The position numbers and the translations under genes were made by a program. A stretch of 64,000 bases of DNA from Blautia faecis (GTDB lineage: Bacteria; Bacillota; Clostridia; Lachnospirales; Lachnospiraceae). This document shows, one piece after another, positions 17,496 through 27,746 of the stretch. The notes below the pieces were generated by a model. That model saw only the letters and a program-made list of their open reading frames with translations, was not told where the DNA came from and did not search any database. Position 1 is the stretch's first letter. Each line of letters opens with the position of its first letter. The stretch covers positions 40,844 through 104,843 of the forward strand of contig NZ_JAJCIA010000010.1 of the NCBI RefSeq assembly GCF_020554845.1, written 5' to 3'.

Positions 17496-18377
17496 ATGAC
17501 AAAACAAGAGTTTCAGGAACTGACACAGAATATTGTTCTTCTGGACGGCGCTACAGGTTCCAACCTGATGGCTACCGGTATGCCGAAGGGTGTATGCACA
17601 GAGGAATGGGTGCTGGCACATAAGGATGTGATCCAGAAGCTTCAGAGAGCTTATATCGAAGCGGGAAGCAATATTATCTACGCTCCTACTTTTGGCGGCA
17701 ACCGTGTAAGCCTTACCATGCATGGTCTGCAGGACCGTATGGAGGAGATCAACCGCACTCTGGTTTCCTATTCAAGAGAAGTCGCGGATACGGCAGACCA
17801 TAAGGTTTACGTTGCTGCGGATATTACCACCAGTGGTAAAATGATGGCTCCTGCCGGGGAGATGACCTATGAGGCAGCTTTCGAAATGTATCAGGAGCAG
17901 ATTGGAATTCTGAAGGATTCCAGCGTGGATCTGATCGTTGCTGAGACCATGATCAATATCGAAGAGACTCTGGCCGCTGTGGATGCTGCTTCCACAGTTT
18001 GCGGGCTGCCGATTATGTGTACCATGACGGTAGACGCAGACGGAAGTATTTTCAGCGGTGGAAATGCTATCGAGGCTGCTGTTTCCCTGGAGGCTGCAGG
18101 TGCAGATGCTGTGGGCGTGAATTGCTCTGTTGGTCCGGATCAGCTGGTTTCTGTTATCCGCAATATTAAAGAAAATGTCTCCATCCCGGTCATTGCCAAG
18201 CCGAATGCCGGCATGCCGTTCATTGATGATAATGGAAACGCCGTTTATTCCATGAAAGCGCCGGATTTTGCCAGACATGTGAAAGCTCTGATTGATGCAG
18301 GCGCTGGTATTGTAGGGGGCTGCTGCGGTACTACACCGGAATATATCAGGGAAGTGGCGAAGATGATCGGACGATAA
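17496..18377 (+). CDS. homocysteine S-methyltransferase family protein (MetH N-terminal type)
   Basis: This is a 293-residue TIM barrel equal to the homocysteine-binding module of MetH. LLDGATGSNLMATGMPKG is at the start, the first zinc Cys is in VGVNCSVGP, and the remaining Cys pair is in GGCCGTTPEYI near the C-terminus. It lacks the methyltetrahydrofolate and cobalamin modules, so it either works with separate partners or uses another methyl donor. AAGGAGG at 17480-17486 sets the start at 17496. A stem-loop terminator follows. It is divergent from the LCP gene. Confidence 0.88.
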   Translation: MTKQEFQELTQNIVLLDGATGSNLMATGMPKGVCTEEWVLAHKDVIQKLQRAYIEAGSNIIYAPTFGGNRVSLTMHGLQDRMEEINRTLVSYSREVADTADHKVYVAADITTSGKMMAPAGEMTYEAAFEMYQEQIGILKDSSVDLIVAETMINIEETLAAVDAASTVCGLPIMCTMTVDADGSIFSGGNAIEAAVSLEAAGADAVGVNCSVGPDQLVSVIRNIKENVSIPVIAKPNAGMPFIDDNGNAVYSMKAPDFARHVKALIDAGAGIVGGCCGTTPEYIREVAKMIGR

Positions 18378-18383
18378 AATACA

Positions 18384-18436
18384 TAAGCCGCTATAGAACG
18401 TCACAACTTAGTTGACGCTCAGTAGTGGCTTTTCTT
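18384..18436 (+). terminator. rho-independent terminator
   Basis: Outer AAGCC.CTA/TAGTGGCTT and inner CGTCA/TGACG stems are followed by TTTTCTTCTTT on the plus strand, just after the methyltransferase stop. Confidence 0.75.
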
Positions 18437-18511
18437 CTTTATCTCCGAAATTCCTCTGATGCGATATTTTCTCCGATGTTTCTCCGATATTCCCTTCGGA
18501 GTATTTTACAC

Positions 18512-19771
18512 TCACTTCACCTTAATTGCCTTCTTCGGGCACATTTCCTGACAGCAGAAGCATCGAATACACTTCTTATAATCATAAACAGGCGGATTAT
18601 TTTTGCCATTTCGAAAATCTACTGCTTTTCCAGGCACGGGACAGCTGTTTACACAGATTCCACAACGGATACATTTGTCAGGCTCAATGTATGGTTTCTT
18701 CTGGAAAATATTCAGAGCCTTGGCAAGCTTTGTCCAGACATTGTTTCGTACTTTCGTGCGGTCTACGTTGAAATTGGGATTGCCGTATTTTTCTATTAAG
18801 GCTTCCATCGAAATCACATTACAAACCACATCAATACCAATCTGCTTTTTATCTACAGAGACATTTGCATTCTGGTGTTGCTTCTCTCGCCCAGTTATTT
18901 CACTTCCTTCATCACGCACTACTGATGCCGAAAGATTCTCCTCAACTACCACAATCTCAATATTTTCTTCCCTGTAATTTCCCAGTCCCATCTTCTCCCC
19001 ATGGTAATTGGTAGGAACCATCTCCGGTTTCAGATAAACCAGTCTTGCAAACACACTGTCCAGTGCCACCGGATCTGTGGACATCAGAATCAGGTTCATG
19101 GCTACCGGGTCTCCGGAGCCCGGTCCATTTCCCTCCATTGCAGTGATTCCATCCATAATGTAAAGTCTCGGCTTCACATACTGGTTCAGATCAATAAGCA
19201 TCCGGGCGAAGCTGTCTGCGCTGGGATATTTGGTATGACCAATGGCCTTATTTTTCCCATATACAAATCCATAGCTGTTCTTCACTGCTCCTGTAATTCG
19301 CTCCAGAGCGTGGGTTTTCATTTTGGAAAGAGAAATCACACACTCTGCCTCCAGCAGTTCTTTCGGAAGGATAAATTCCTTCGCCTGGATACCCTCCGGA
19401 TTTTCCACACGCACGCCCTTCGTATAGTCAATGGCCGGGATCTGGTACTTTTCCAGATAAGTGTCCATTCCGGTGCCCTGAATCACCTGTTTCGTAGTTC
19501 CGTGGCCACAGGAATCCGCAAGCACAATATTCTTATAACCTTCCTCACGTAGAATCCTGGCAAAGGCACCCACCACAACCGGATGCGTGATGACCGCTTT
19601 CTCCACTTCTGCTTTTTTCAAAAGATTAGGCTTCAAAAGGATTTTTTCTTCTTTATTTATAAGGTTGTCCAGACCTCCCAGCTGAGACAGACCATTTTTC
19701 ATAAGTGTATAAATTCGTTCTTCGTTGTAAGCTTCACAGGGAAGTACAATTACTTTGCTTTTTGTGTTCAT
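18512..19771 (-). CDS. DUF362 domain protein with two [4Fe-4S] ferredoxin motifs
   Basis: About 419 residues. The N-terminal DUF362 domain (about 10-290; KVIVLPCEAYNEERI, LLKPNLLKKAEVEKAVITHP, LADSCGHGTT, LSKMKTHALERITGAVKNSYG) is followed by a linker and a C-terminal bacterial ferredoxin pair (CIRCGICVNSCPVPGKAV and CIRCFCCQEMCPKKAI). Such proteins are thought to transfer electrons in anaerobes; the partner is unknown. I place the start at the ATG at 19771, where similarity begins; upstream in-frame ATGs to 19819 exist and none has a strong ribosome site. No operon partner is apparent. Confidence 0.8.
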   Translation of the reverse strand: MNTKSKVIVLPCEAYNEERIYTLMKNGLSQLGGLDNLINKEEKILLKPNLLKKAEVEKAVITHPVVVGAFARILREEGYKNIVLADSCGHGTTKQVIQGTGMDTYLEKYQIPAIDYTKGVRVENPEGIQAKEFILPKELLEAECVISLSKMKTHALERITGAVKNSYGFVYGKNKAIGHTKYPSADSFARMLIDLNQYVKPRLYIMDGITAMEGNGPGSGDPVAMNLILMSTDPVALDSVFARLVYLKPEMVPTNYHGEKMGLGNYREENIEIVVVEENLSASVVRDEGSEITGREKQHQNANVSVDKKQIGIDVVCNVISMEALIEKYGNPNFNVDRTKVRNNVWTKLAKALNIFQKKPYIEPDKCIRCGICVNSCPVPGKAVDFRNGKNNPPVYDYKKCIRCFCCQEMCPKKAIKVK

Positions 19772-19909
19772 GTTTCTACCCATATTTTCAAACATACAGC
19801 CTGTAATCTGGATCTGCATGTCTGGTGCTCTCGTTTTATTTTGTAATTATTCTGCAATGTTTCACACATACATGCACGCCTTAATACAGTCGCAGAGGAT
19901 AAGCTAAGA

Positions 19910-21610
19910 TCACATTTCTGCGATGCAAACCGCCCTCAGTGCCTTCCGCACTGGCAATATACATGCCGGTACCACAGACAATGCATCTACCCCCATCTGC
20001 AAAAAAGTCTCCGTCAATCTGGTATCCGCCGCCAGTTCCCCACAGAGACATACTTTGCAATTCTGCGCGTGTCCTGCATCTACAATCATCTTTATCATTT
20101 TCAAAATTGCAGGATGATGATCATCATATTTCTTCTGTAAAAGCGGATTCTGACGATCCATGGCCAAGGTGTACTGAGTCAGGTCATTGGTTCCGATTCC
20201 CAGAAAGTCCACACGTTTCGCCAGCTCTTCCCCAATCATCACTGCTGCCGGAGTCTCCATCATAATTCCAGTCCGGATTTCCTTAAATGGTACACCAGCT
20301 GCCTTCAGCTCTTCTTTTACTTCCGTCACCAGAGCTTCAACCTCATCCATTTCCTCTTCCGAACAGATCATAGGGTACATCATCCCCAGATTTCCATACC
20401 AGCTTGCACGGTAAATGGCACGGATCTGGGTTTTAAACAGGTTCTTCCGGTCCAGACTGAGACGGATTCCGCGATTACCCATGAGAGGGTTGGTTTCTAC
20501 CGGAATTTCAAGGTAGGAAGCCTGCTTATCAGCCCCGAGATCGGCAGTGCGGATAACTACCAGGCGGTCGCCCATAGTCTCAGCAGTTTTTTTATATGCC
20601 TGAAAAAGTTCTTCTTCCCCGGGATAATTCTCCCTGCCAAGATACTGGAACTCGCTTCGCAGCAGTCCGATTCCCTTTGCTCCATAATAAAGGGCGCTGT
20701 TTAAATCATCCAGACTGCCAATATTCGCGTAGATTCCCACTTCACGTCCATCTTTCGTAATATCGCCCTTGTCTTTCAGCTTCAAAAGGGATTCCCGCTC
20801 TACCAGATCTGCTTTTCGGCGAATCTCGTATTCTTTTCGTACCTCATTATCCGGCTCCAGATAGATGGTTCCCGTATATCCGTCAATAATGGCAATGCTG
20901 TCTTCCCACTCTTCTTCTGACTGTGGAATCCCAATACCTGTAACACAGGGAATATCCATATTTTTCGCAAGGATTGCAGCGTGAGAGGTAGCAGAACCTT
21001 TGCGGGTGACAATACCCAGAAGCTTCTCCTTATCCATTTCCATCAGTTCTGCAAGAGAAAGGGCATCTGCTGCCAGAATGACTGGTTCCTCTCCCAGATC
21101 AATTTTGTTCTCATCTTCCCCGAGAATTTCCAGAAGGAGACTGGAGATGCGGCTTACATTGTGGATTCGTTCCTTTATGGTCGGATCGTTCAGCCTGGAA
21201 AAAGTACTCTGCATCTCATCTCTTGTGGTCTGCACTGCATAAGCAGCAGTCACCTTTTCCCCTGTGATCATACTCTGTACCGCACGGAGAAAGCTGCCAG
21301 AGCCCAGAAGCTCTGCCTGCTCCAGGATCTGGTTTGTTCCATTTTCCCCATTCACTTTCACAATTCTATCCAAAGGTTGGGGTTCCATATCCAATTCAGG
21401 ATCAGCTGTGTCCATTTGCTTTTCTGACATTCTGTCATACTCTTCCTTCAAAGTCTGCATCACATGCCGACGAGCCACATCAAAATTCTTCAGTTCCTTT
21501 TTTACATCATCTGCCTGATGCTGTCGGATCTGATATTCACCTTTCCGATAAAACCTGATTTTCCCAATGGCAATCCCCGCAAAGGCGGAAGCTCCCTTGT
21601 ATATTTCCAT
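19910..21610 (-). CDS. ptsI: phosphoenolpyruvate-protein phosphotransferase (PTS enzyme I)
   Basis: This is a 566-residue enzyme I. It has an N-terminal HPr-binding and swivelling domain with the phospho-accepting His in GSATSHAAILAK (about 195), and a C-terminal PEP-binding TIM barrel (RTADLGADKQ, LMGNRGIRLSL, GTNDLTQYTLAMDR, LCGELA). It takes phosphate from PEP and passes it to HPr to power sugar import and signal carbon status. AGAGGAGAAACAAA precedes the ATG. No ptsH lies next to it, so HPr must be encoded elsewhere. Confidence 0.95.
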   Translation of the reverse strand: MEIYKGASAFAGIAIGKIRFYRKGEYQIRQHQADDVKKELKNFDVARRHVMQTLKEEYDRMSEKQMDTADPELDMEPQPLDRIVKVNGENGTNQILEQAELLGSGSFLRAVQSMITGEKVTAAYAVQTTRDEMQSTFSRLNDPTIKERIHNVSRISSLLLEILGEDENKIDLGEEPVILAADALSLAELMEMDKEKLLGIVTRKGSATSHAAILAKNMDIPCVTGIGIPQSEEEWEDSIAIIDGYTGTIYLEPDNEVRKEYEIRRKADLVERESLLKLKDKGDITKDGREVGIYANIGSLDDLNSALYYGAKGIGLLRSEFQYLGRENYPGEEELFQAYKKTAETMGDRLVVIRTADLGADKQASYLEIPVETNPLMGNRGIRLSLDRKNLFKTQIRAIYRASWYGNLGMMYPMICSEEEMDEVEALVTEVKEELKAAGVPFKEIRTGIMMETPAAVMIGEELAKRVDFLGIGTNDLTQYTLAMDRQNPLLQKKYDDHHPAILKMIKMIVDAGHAQNCKVCLCGELAADTRLTETFLQMGVDALSVVPACILPVRKALRAVCIAEM

Positions 21611-21650
21611 TTTGTTTCTCCTCTAAAAAACTCATTTATTTCTGTAAATA

Positions 21651-21679
21651 ATAATCACACACTGGCGAAGCTTTGTCAA
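21651..21679 (-). promoter_or_regulatory. promoter for ptsI
   Basis: TTGACA (21674-21679), 17-nt spacer, GATTAT (21651-21656) with an extended TG upstream of the -10. It lies 41 nt before the start codon. Confidence 0.65.
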
Positions 21680-21795
21680 TATCCGTGTTGTTCGCTCTGG
21701 CCCCGGAAACATATATGTGCAAGCATTCTCCACCTCCAGCGACCTCTCTCCTTTCTCCGCAGTGCAATCCTGCCCGGTAGGACTTTTCTATTACA

Positions 21796-21860
21796 TAAAA
21801 AAAGAGCCTGCACAGTGATTTATCCGTTTTTCTCCCGAATGGTTCACTCACAGGCTCTTT
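21796..21860 (-). terminator. rho-independent terminator after the polyamine transporter operon
   Basis: AAAGAGCCTG/CAGGCTCTTT forms a 10-bp stem, followed on the minus strand by T7. It lies 33 nt past the stop of the solute-binding protein gene. Confidence 0.85.
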
Positions 21861-21892
21861 CCTGATGTTATCCTTTTACTGAATTAATTCAA

Positions 21893-22921
21893 TTAATCGC
21901 AGGCAGCCTTAAACTCAGTCCAGTTCTTATTATACTGTTCCTCAGCTTCCTGACTTACATTCTTAATACTCTCACCGCTTGTTACACTGTCCGGAACCAC
22001 CAGGCTCTCGTCTACCAGCTCGTCTGCTGCCTTGTTGGTGCAGTAGTAACCGATATAATTGAAGCACTGTGCAGCAACCTCCGGTCTTAAAATATAATCT
22101 ACAAACTGGTAAGCTGCATCTGCATTTGGAGCCTCGCTTGGAATAAACATTCCCATAACACCGAAGCCAAGACCTTCCTCCGGATAAACCACCTTCAGAT
22201 CCGGGTTCTCTGCCAGAGCTGCAGTTACCTGGGAGGTGTAAAGGAATGCTACAGAAGCCTCTCCGTTCAGCAGTGCGTTCTGGGTGTTGTCATCCTGGAT
22301 CATACGCACATTGGGTGCCAGCTCTACCAGCTTTTCACCAGCTTCTGCAATGGTATCCACATCTTCTTCATTCATACTCTTACCCATGGTGAGAAGAGCA
22401 ATGCCGTTGATCACACGGTAGTTGCCGATCAGCGCTATGCTGTCCTCCAGAGACGGATCCCACAGATCAGAATAGCCCTTAATGTCAAGATCAACCTCCT
22501 CCGGATCGTATACGATCAGCGGAATACCTGCACCATATGGTACGGTGTACTCGTCCTTCTCATCATAGAACTGTCCCTGATAAAGAGGATTGATGTTTCC
22601 CCAATTGGAGATTTTGTCTTTGTCAAGCTTGGTAGCAAGACCCTCTTCCACGATTTTCTCGAGAATGTAGTCATCTGCGATTACCACATCATAGTCTCCG
22701 CCTTTTGCCATGGAAACTTTCTCCAGCATGGTTTCGTCAGTGTCAAAGTTGGAATATACGATCTTACAGCCGGTTTCTTCCTCAAATCCGTCCAGAACCT
22801 CCTGCGGGAACATTCCTTCCCAGGTATAGAGGACCAGCTCGGAGTCAGCTGCGTATACAGGTGACAGACTGCCACAGATTGCTGTTGCAGCAAGAATTAC
22901 CGCAAATACCTTTTTCTTCAT
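21893..22921 (-). CDS. potD: polyamine ABC transporter, extracellular solute-binding protein (PotD family)
   Basis: This is a 342-residue secreted binding protein with an N-terminal signal peptide (MKKKVFAVILAATAICGSL, cleavage near VYAADSE). The YTWEGMFPQEVLDGFEEETG opening, the DVVIADDYILEKI loop and the C-terminal GESIKNVSQEAEEQYNKNW match PotD/spermidine-binding proteins. GAGGAG 7 nt before ATG 22921 fixes the start. No lipobox Cys is seen. It is the last gene of the seven-gene cluster and may serve one or both permease sets upstream. Confidence 0.88.
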   Translation of the reverse strand: MKKKVFAVILAATAICGSLSPVYAADSELVLYTWEGMFPQEVLDGFEEETGCKIVYSNFDTDETMLEKVSMAKGGDYDVVIADDYILEKIVEEGLATKLDKDKISNWGNINPLYQGQFYDEKDEYTVPYGAGIPLIVYDPEEVDLDIKGYSDLWDPSLEDSIALIGNYRVINGIALLTMGKSMNEEDVDTIAEAGEKLVELAPNVRMIQDDNTQNALLNGEASVAFLYTSQVTAALAENPDLKVVYPEEGLGFGVMGMFIPSEAPNADAAYQFVDYILRPEVAAQCFNYIGYYCTNKAADELVDESLVVPDSVTSGESIKNVSQEAEEQYNKNWTEFKAACD

Positions 22922-22994
22922 AATCATTCTCCTCTTCTTCAAAAACACAGCCGGCTTCTGCCAGCCACGTTTCCGTTTTTATAAATTTCCATGT

Positions 22995-24842
22995 TTACTC
23001 TGCCTTGATCTTCGTCCACAGCTCCGCATATTTCTGCTTGATCTTCGGTTCCTGATAACGGAAGATCTCGCTGTTTGGATTTTCAAAATCCGGGATGTAG
23101 GAGGAAACGCCCTCATACTCTCCGGTGATCATAGTTTCGTAAACACTCTTTACAGGAGAAGTATAACCTACTTCTTCCGTATTGGAAAGAGCAGATTCTT
23201 CATTTAGCATAAAATTAATAAACTGATGGGCAAGCTCTGTCTCATTGCAGTCCCTCGTGATAACCATTGCATCATACCAGTTATTGGTTCCCTGGCTCGG
23301 TGTGAAGTAATCCATATTCGGATTTTCGCTTATAATATAAGAAGCATCTCCAGAATAAACAACTGCCATAGCCTTGTTTCCGGAAATCATATTGTCAATG
23401 ACGTCATCACCTGCGTAAATCGGGTCCATGGTATTTCTCTGGTCAACCAGCCACTGGTAAGCTTCCTGAATCTGATTCTCATCTGTAGTATTCATGGAAT
23501 ATCCAAGAGCCTTCAGTGCGATCATAAAGGAATCCCGCTCAGAATCATACATGTAAATATTTCCTTTATATTTGGTATCCCTGAGAAGATCCCAGCCCTC
23601 CTGAAGATCTGCCGGATCAACCACAGTCGTATCATAAAGAATACCAACCGTTCCCCAGAAGTATGGACAGGAATAACGATTTCCCGGATCATAGCTTTTA
23701 TTCATGACCTCATCCATCAGGCTGCCCTTATTCGGGATCAGATCCCAGTCAATATACTGTAAGTAATCCTCTTTAATCAGACGCTCGATCATATAATCCG
23801 AAGGGATCAGCACATCATAGGACTCACCGCCGGAAAGCTTGGTGTACATCATTTCGTTGGATTCGAAAGTTTCGTAAACTACTGTACAATTATATTCCTG
23901 CTCAAACTGTGTCAGAAGATCCAGATCCATATATTCTCCTGCATTATAAACCTTCAGGACATGGTTCTCCGCTGCACCGCCTCCGCACTTGATCAGTCCG
24001 AAGCCAAGGGCAAAAACCAGCAGAAGGGCGATCACACGCTGAATCTTTTTCGCATGCTTGCTGGCATGCTTTTCCAGGATCTTCGGAAGTACATTTGCGA
24101 AAACCATTACCAGCACAATGACTACGATTACGATGGTTGACAAAGCGTTGATGGTAGGGTTAATTCGCTTGGTCATGTTGTAAACCACGATGGAAATATT
24201 CTTTACACCGTTTCCGGATACAAAGTACGAAATTACGAAATCGTCAAAGGACATGGTAAACGCCAGCAGCGCACCGGCGAAAATGCCATCCTTGATCATG
24301 GGCACGATTACCTTGGTCAATGCCTGGAACGGAGTTGCTCCAAGGTCCATGGCTGCATTTGCCAGGTTCGGATCAAGGCTTCGCACCTTGGGATAAACAC
24401 TGGTGATCACATATGGCGTACAAAAAGAAATGTGCGCCAGCAGCATGGTAAAGTACCCTTTCCGGAAGCCCAGTGAAGAAAACAGAAGCATCAGTCCGAT
24501 TGCAGTAACAATATCCGGGTTCAAAATGGGCAGGTTGTTGATATTTAAAAGTGTTTCCTTTAACACCTTCCTGGACTTGGAAAGACCAATTGCAGTGATG
24601 GTTCCCAGCACTGTGGAGATCACAGTTGCCAGGATGGCGATGGTCACAGACACGTAAACCGCTTTGCTGACTTCTGTATTGTGCAGCAGCTCTGTATACC
24701 ATCTCATGGAGAATCCCGTAAACCTGGTCAGGGATTTGGAGGAATTAAAGGAAAAAATCATGGTCACCAGGATTGGCAGGTAAAAGAATACCAGACAGAT
24801 GGCCACATAAAATCTCTGAAAAAAGCTTGTTTTTTTCTGCAT
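22995..24842 (-). CDS. polyamine ABC transporter permease fused to a solute-binding domain (PotC-PotD)
   Basis: This 615-residue fusion begins with a PotC-type permease (about 1-270, six helices, with the EAA-like loop AAMDLGATPFQALTKVIVPMI). A further membrane helix (about 283-305) leads straight into a complete PotD-like binding domain (HVLKVYNAGEYMDLDLL to the C-terminus), which would therefore be tethered outside the membrane. AGGAGAGTATC precedes the ATG. The gene follows the permease gene potB by 9 nt. Tethering removes the need for a lipoprotein anchor. Confidence 0.9.
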   Translation of the reverse strand: MQKKTSFFQRFYVAICLVFFYLPILVTMIFSFNSSKSLTRFTGFSMRWYTELLHNTEVSKAVYVSVTIAILATVISTVLGTITAIGLSKSRKVLKETLLNINNLPILNPDIVTAIGLMLLFSSLGFRKGYFTMLLAHISFCTPYVITSVYPKVRSLDPNLANAAMDLGATPFQALTKVIVPMIKDGIFAGALLAFTMSFDDFVISYFVSGNGVKNISIVVYNMTKRINPTINALSTIVIVVIVLVMVFANVLPKILEKHASKHAKKIQRVIALLLVFALGFGLIKCGGGAAENHVLKVYNAGEYMDLDLLTQFEQEYNCTVVYETFESNEMMYTKLSGGESYDVLIPSDYMIERLIKEDYLQYIDWDLIPNKGSLMDEVMNKSYDPGNRYSCPYFWGTVGILYDTTVVDPADLQEGWDLLRDTKYKGNIYMYDSERDSFMIALKALGYSMNTTDENQIQEAYQWLVDQRNTMDPIYAGDDVIDNMISGNKAMAVVYSGDASYIISENPNMDYFTPSQGTNNWYDAMVITRDCNETELAHQFINFMLNEESALSNTEEVGYTSPVKSVYETMITGEYEGVSSYIPDFENPNSEIFRYQEPKIKQKYAELWTKIKAE

Positions 24843-24851
24843 GATACTCTC

Positions 24852-25673
24852 CTACTCTCCTTTTTCCTTGTCCATCCGCTTCATCAGACTCATGGAGATC
24901 AAAATGATCACCGCCAGAATCATGGAAATGGCACTTCCAAAATTCCAGTCTCCAACTGAGATAAACTGGGACTCGATCAGGTTACCGATGAGCATGTACT
25001 GTCCACCTCCCAGAAGCTTCGGGATAACGAAGGAGGAAATGGCAAGAAGGAAAACCATCATAATACCATTTACCACCCCTGGCAGGGACAGCTTCCAGAT
25101 TACCTTCCAGAAGGTCTGGAAACGGTTGGCTCCCAGATCGTAGGCTGCCTCGATCAGGGATTTGTCCATTTTATTTAAGGAAGTATGGATAGGAATGATC
25201 ATAAAGGGCATAAAGTTGCAGATCAGACCTACCATTACGGAAAAATCCGTATACATCATGCTGATAGGTCCCAGTCCGATTTTTGCCAGAAGATTGTTGA
25301 TGATTCCGTTATCTGCAAGAAGATTCATCCATGCATAGGTACGAAGAAGCATGTTGATCCACATTGGGATGGTTACCAGCATAATGAGAAGTCCCTGGAC
25401 TTTCTCAGAGCATCTTGCAATGATCAGGGCAAGGGGATAGCCAAGCACCAGGCAGATAAAGGTGGTGAGAAGTCCCAGCCAGAAGGATTTCAGGATTACA
25501 TTCAGGTAGGTAGCTTCCAGGAATTTGGCAAAATTCCCCCAGGTGAAGGAAAGTGTCATTACTTCATTTCCTTCTGTGGTGAACGCATACAGGGCAATGA
25601 GAAACAGTGGGATCACAAGGATAACAATTGCCCAGATAAAGTAAGGAATGATCAGTCGCTTAAACTGTTTCAT
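24852..25673 (-). CDS. potB: polyamine ABC transporter permease (PotB family)
   Basis: This is a 273-residue inner-membrane permease with six predicted helices. The cytoplasmic EAA loop, AAYDLGANRFQTFWKVIWKLSLPG (about 185-208), contacts the ATPase. The likely ATG at 25673 overlaps the upstream ATPase stop codon (TGATG), so translation is probably coupled. With the fused PotC-PotD protein downstream it would form the membrane heterodimer of the second transporter. Confidence 0.88.
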   Translation of the reverse strand: MKQFKRLIIPYFIWAIVILVIPLFLIALYAFTTEGNEVMTLSFTWGNFAKFLEATYLNVILKSFWLGLLTTFICLVLGYPLALIIARCSEKVQGLLIMLVTIPMWINMLLRTYAWMNLLADNGIINNLLAKIGLGPISMMYTDFSVMVGLICNFMPFMIIPIHTSLNKMDKSLIEAAYDLGANRFQTFWKVIWKLSLPGVVNGIMMVFLLAISSFVIPKLLGGGQYMLIGNLIESQFISVGDWNFGSAISMILAVIILISMSLMKRMDKEKGE

Positions 25674-26716
25674 CAATAAGCTCCCATTCTGTACATGACG
25701 TGAATGTCTTCCGGTCCGAATTTCAGTCCTACCTGGCGGCCCACTTCCGCATAATCGGTGGTCTGAACTTTATAGGTGCGCAGTTCTGTTTCTACGAGAA
25801 TTTCGTAATGAACGCCTTTGAAGGTGACGTTTCGGACAACACCGTTGATTTTCGCCTGAGATGGTTCCACAATGTCAAGGTCCTCAGGACGAAGCACAAC
25901 CTCGATTTCTTCATTATCCTCAAAGCCTTTGTCCACACATTCGAATTCAAATCCGTCAAACTGAACCAGATAATCTCTGATCATAATTCCTTCTATAATA
26001 TTGGACTCTCCAATGAAGCCTGCTACGAAACGGTTTTCGGGCTCGTTGTAAATATCGGTAGGAGAACCGATCTGCTGAATTTCACCGTTATTCATAACGA
26101 CCACGGTATCAGACATGGAAAGGGCTTCCTCCTGGTCATGCGTAACATAAATAAAGGTAATTCCAACCTCCTGCTGGATTTTTTTCAGCTCGATCTGCAT
26201 CTGTTTTCGTATTTTCGCATCCAGGGCGCCAAGAGGCTCGTCAAGAAGAAGGATTTTCGGCTCATTTACCAGAGCACGGGCAATGGCAACTCGCTGCTGC
26301 TGTCCGCCGGAGAGCAAGGTGACATCTCTTTTTTCGAAACCCTCCAGACCTACCATTTTCAGCATTCTGGTGACTTTCTGGGCGATCACGTCCTTGTCCA
26401 CTTTTTTCAGATTCAGACCGAATCCAATGTTCTCTGCCACATTCAGATGGGGAAAAAGGGCATATTTCTGGAAAACGGTGTTTACCTCTCTCTTATATGG
26501 AGGCAGCTTGGAAATCTCAATTCCGTTAAACAATACTTCGCCGCCGCTTGGCTCCTCGAAGCCTGCAATAATACGAAGGGTTGTGGTCTTTCCACAGCCA
26601 CTTGGTCCCAGAAGGGTGAGAAACTCGTTCTCATAGATGTCCAGATTGATTCCGCGGAGAACCTGCTGGTCATCAAAGTTTTTTGTGAGGTTTTTCAACT
26701 CTATGAGTTTGTTCAT
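25673..26716 (-). CDS. potA: polyamine ABC transporter ATP-binding protein (PotA family)
   Basis: This is a 347-residue ATPase with Walker [10 protein letters not shown], the Q-loop, the signature [15 protein letters not shown], Walker [13 protein letters not shown] and the switch His in VTHDQEEA, followed by a C-terminal TOBE regulatory domain (about 265-340). It powers polyamine import. It starts 124 nt after the potC stop of the first set, the only sizeable gap in the cluster, so it may have its own promoter there. Confidence 0.92.
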   Translation of the reverse strand: MNKLIELKNLTKNFDDQQVLRGINLDIYENEFLTLLGPSGCGKTTTLRIIAGFEEPSGGEVLFNGIEISKLPPYKREVNTVFQKYALFPHLNVAENIGFGLNLKKVDKDVIAQKVTRMLKMVGLEGFEKRDVTLLSGGQQQRVAIARALVNEPKILLLDEPLGALDAKIRKQMQIELKKIQQEVGITFIYVTHDQEEALSMSDTVVVMNNGEIQQIGSPTDIYNEPENRFVAGFIGESNIIEGIMIRDYLVQFDGFEFECVDKGFEDNEEIEVVLRPEDLDIVEPSQAKINGVVRNVTFKGVHYEILVETELRTYKVQTTDYAEVGRQVGLKFGPEDIHVMYRMGAY

Positions 26717-26840
26717 TCGTGTGCTCCTTTCCGGTCACTGTCTGCATAACGTTCAGCAACCCTTTCCATTCCCCGGAATGTATCTGATCTCGCCTTGATT
26801 CCATGGATACAGTCCAGTAAGAAATATTCAATCCGCAAAT

Positions 26841-27746
26841 CTACTGCGATCTCCGGCGCAGCTTTTTCACAAGGGAATATACAAGCAGAATTCCTACCGT
26901 AAAAGCCAGCATAATCGTACACAAGGCATTGATTTCCGGCGTAACACCGGTTTTGATCTGAGTGTACACCTTAATTGGCAAGGTAGACAATCTCGGACCG
27001 TTAATAAAAATACTGATTACCACGTCGTCCATGGACATGGCAAAGGCAAGCAATGAGCCGGACGCAACAGCTGGCATGATCAGTGGCAGCGTAACGTCAA
27101 GAAAGGCTCTCATGGAAGTAGCTCCAAGATCCCGGGCAGCTTCCTCAAGGGAAGGATCCATGCCCACAAGTCTGGCTTTTACTTCCATCAATATATAAGG
27201 AATGCAAAATACCGTATGTCCGATCAGCAGAGTAAGCATTCCGAAGGGCAGGTTCAGCATGTAGAAAAATGCCATCAGCACCATACCCAGAATAATTTCC
27301 GGTATCATAAGGGGCAAAATGGAAATGTACTCCAATGCGCCTTTTGTTTTCCAGTGAATCCGTGACAGGCCTACAGCGCCTAAAGTTCCGATAACTGCTG
27401 AAACCGCGCAGCTGGCCACGCCAAGGATCAGGCTGTTTACCAGTGCTTCCATCATGGCACTGTCTGCGAAAAGCTTTTCGTACCACTGGAGGGAAAATCC
27501 GGTGAGACGGACAGGCAGCTTGGACTCATTGAAGGAGAAAATGATGACTACGGCTACTGGGAGGTACATTAAGAAGAAAATGATACCAAGGTATATCTTC
27601 TCAAAGCGGGTGCTCCGTTTCATGCCAAAGCCTGTATTTCTCTTCTTTCCAAACTTTTTAACTAATGTACCGTTTTTAGCCTCGGCGCCTTCACCTTGCA
27701 TTTTCGGATTCAGCACTTCTATTTCATTATTTTGTGTTTTTATCAT
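26841..27746 (-). CDS. potC: polyamine ABC transporter permease (PotC family)
   Basis: This is a 301-residue permease. A basic cytoplasmic extension of about 45 residues precedes six membrane helices, with the EAA loop AARDLGATSMRAFLDVTLPLIMP at about 208-230. The start ATGA overlaps the stop of the upstream permease and GGAGGGG supports it. It pairs with the PotB protein encoded just upstream to form the membrane part of the first transporter, which has no binding protein of its own. Confidence 0.9.
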   Translation of the reverse strand: MIKTQNNEIEVLNPKMQGEGAEAKNGTLVKKFGKKRNTGFGMKRSTRFEKIYLGIIFFLMYLPVAVVIIFSFNESKLPVRLTGFSLQWYEKLFADSAMMEALVNSLILGVASCAVSAVIGTLGAVGLSRIHWKTKGALEYISILPLMIPEIILGMVLMAFFYMLNLPFGMLTLLIGHTVFCIPYILMEVKARLVGMDPSLEEAARDLGATSMRAFLDVTLPLIMPAVASGSLLAFAMSMDDVVISIFINGPRLSTLPIKVYTQIKTGVTPEINALCTIMLAFTVGILLVYSLVKKLRRRSQ

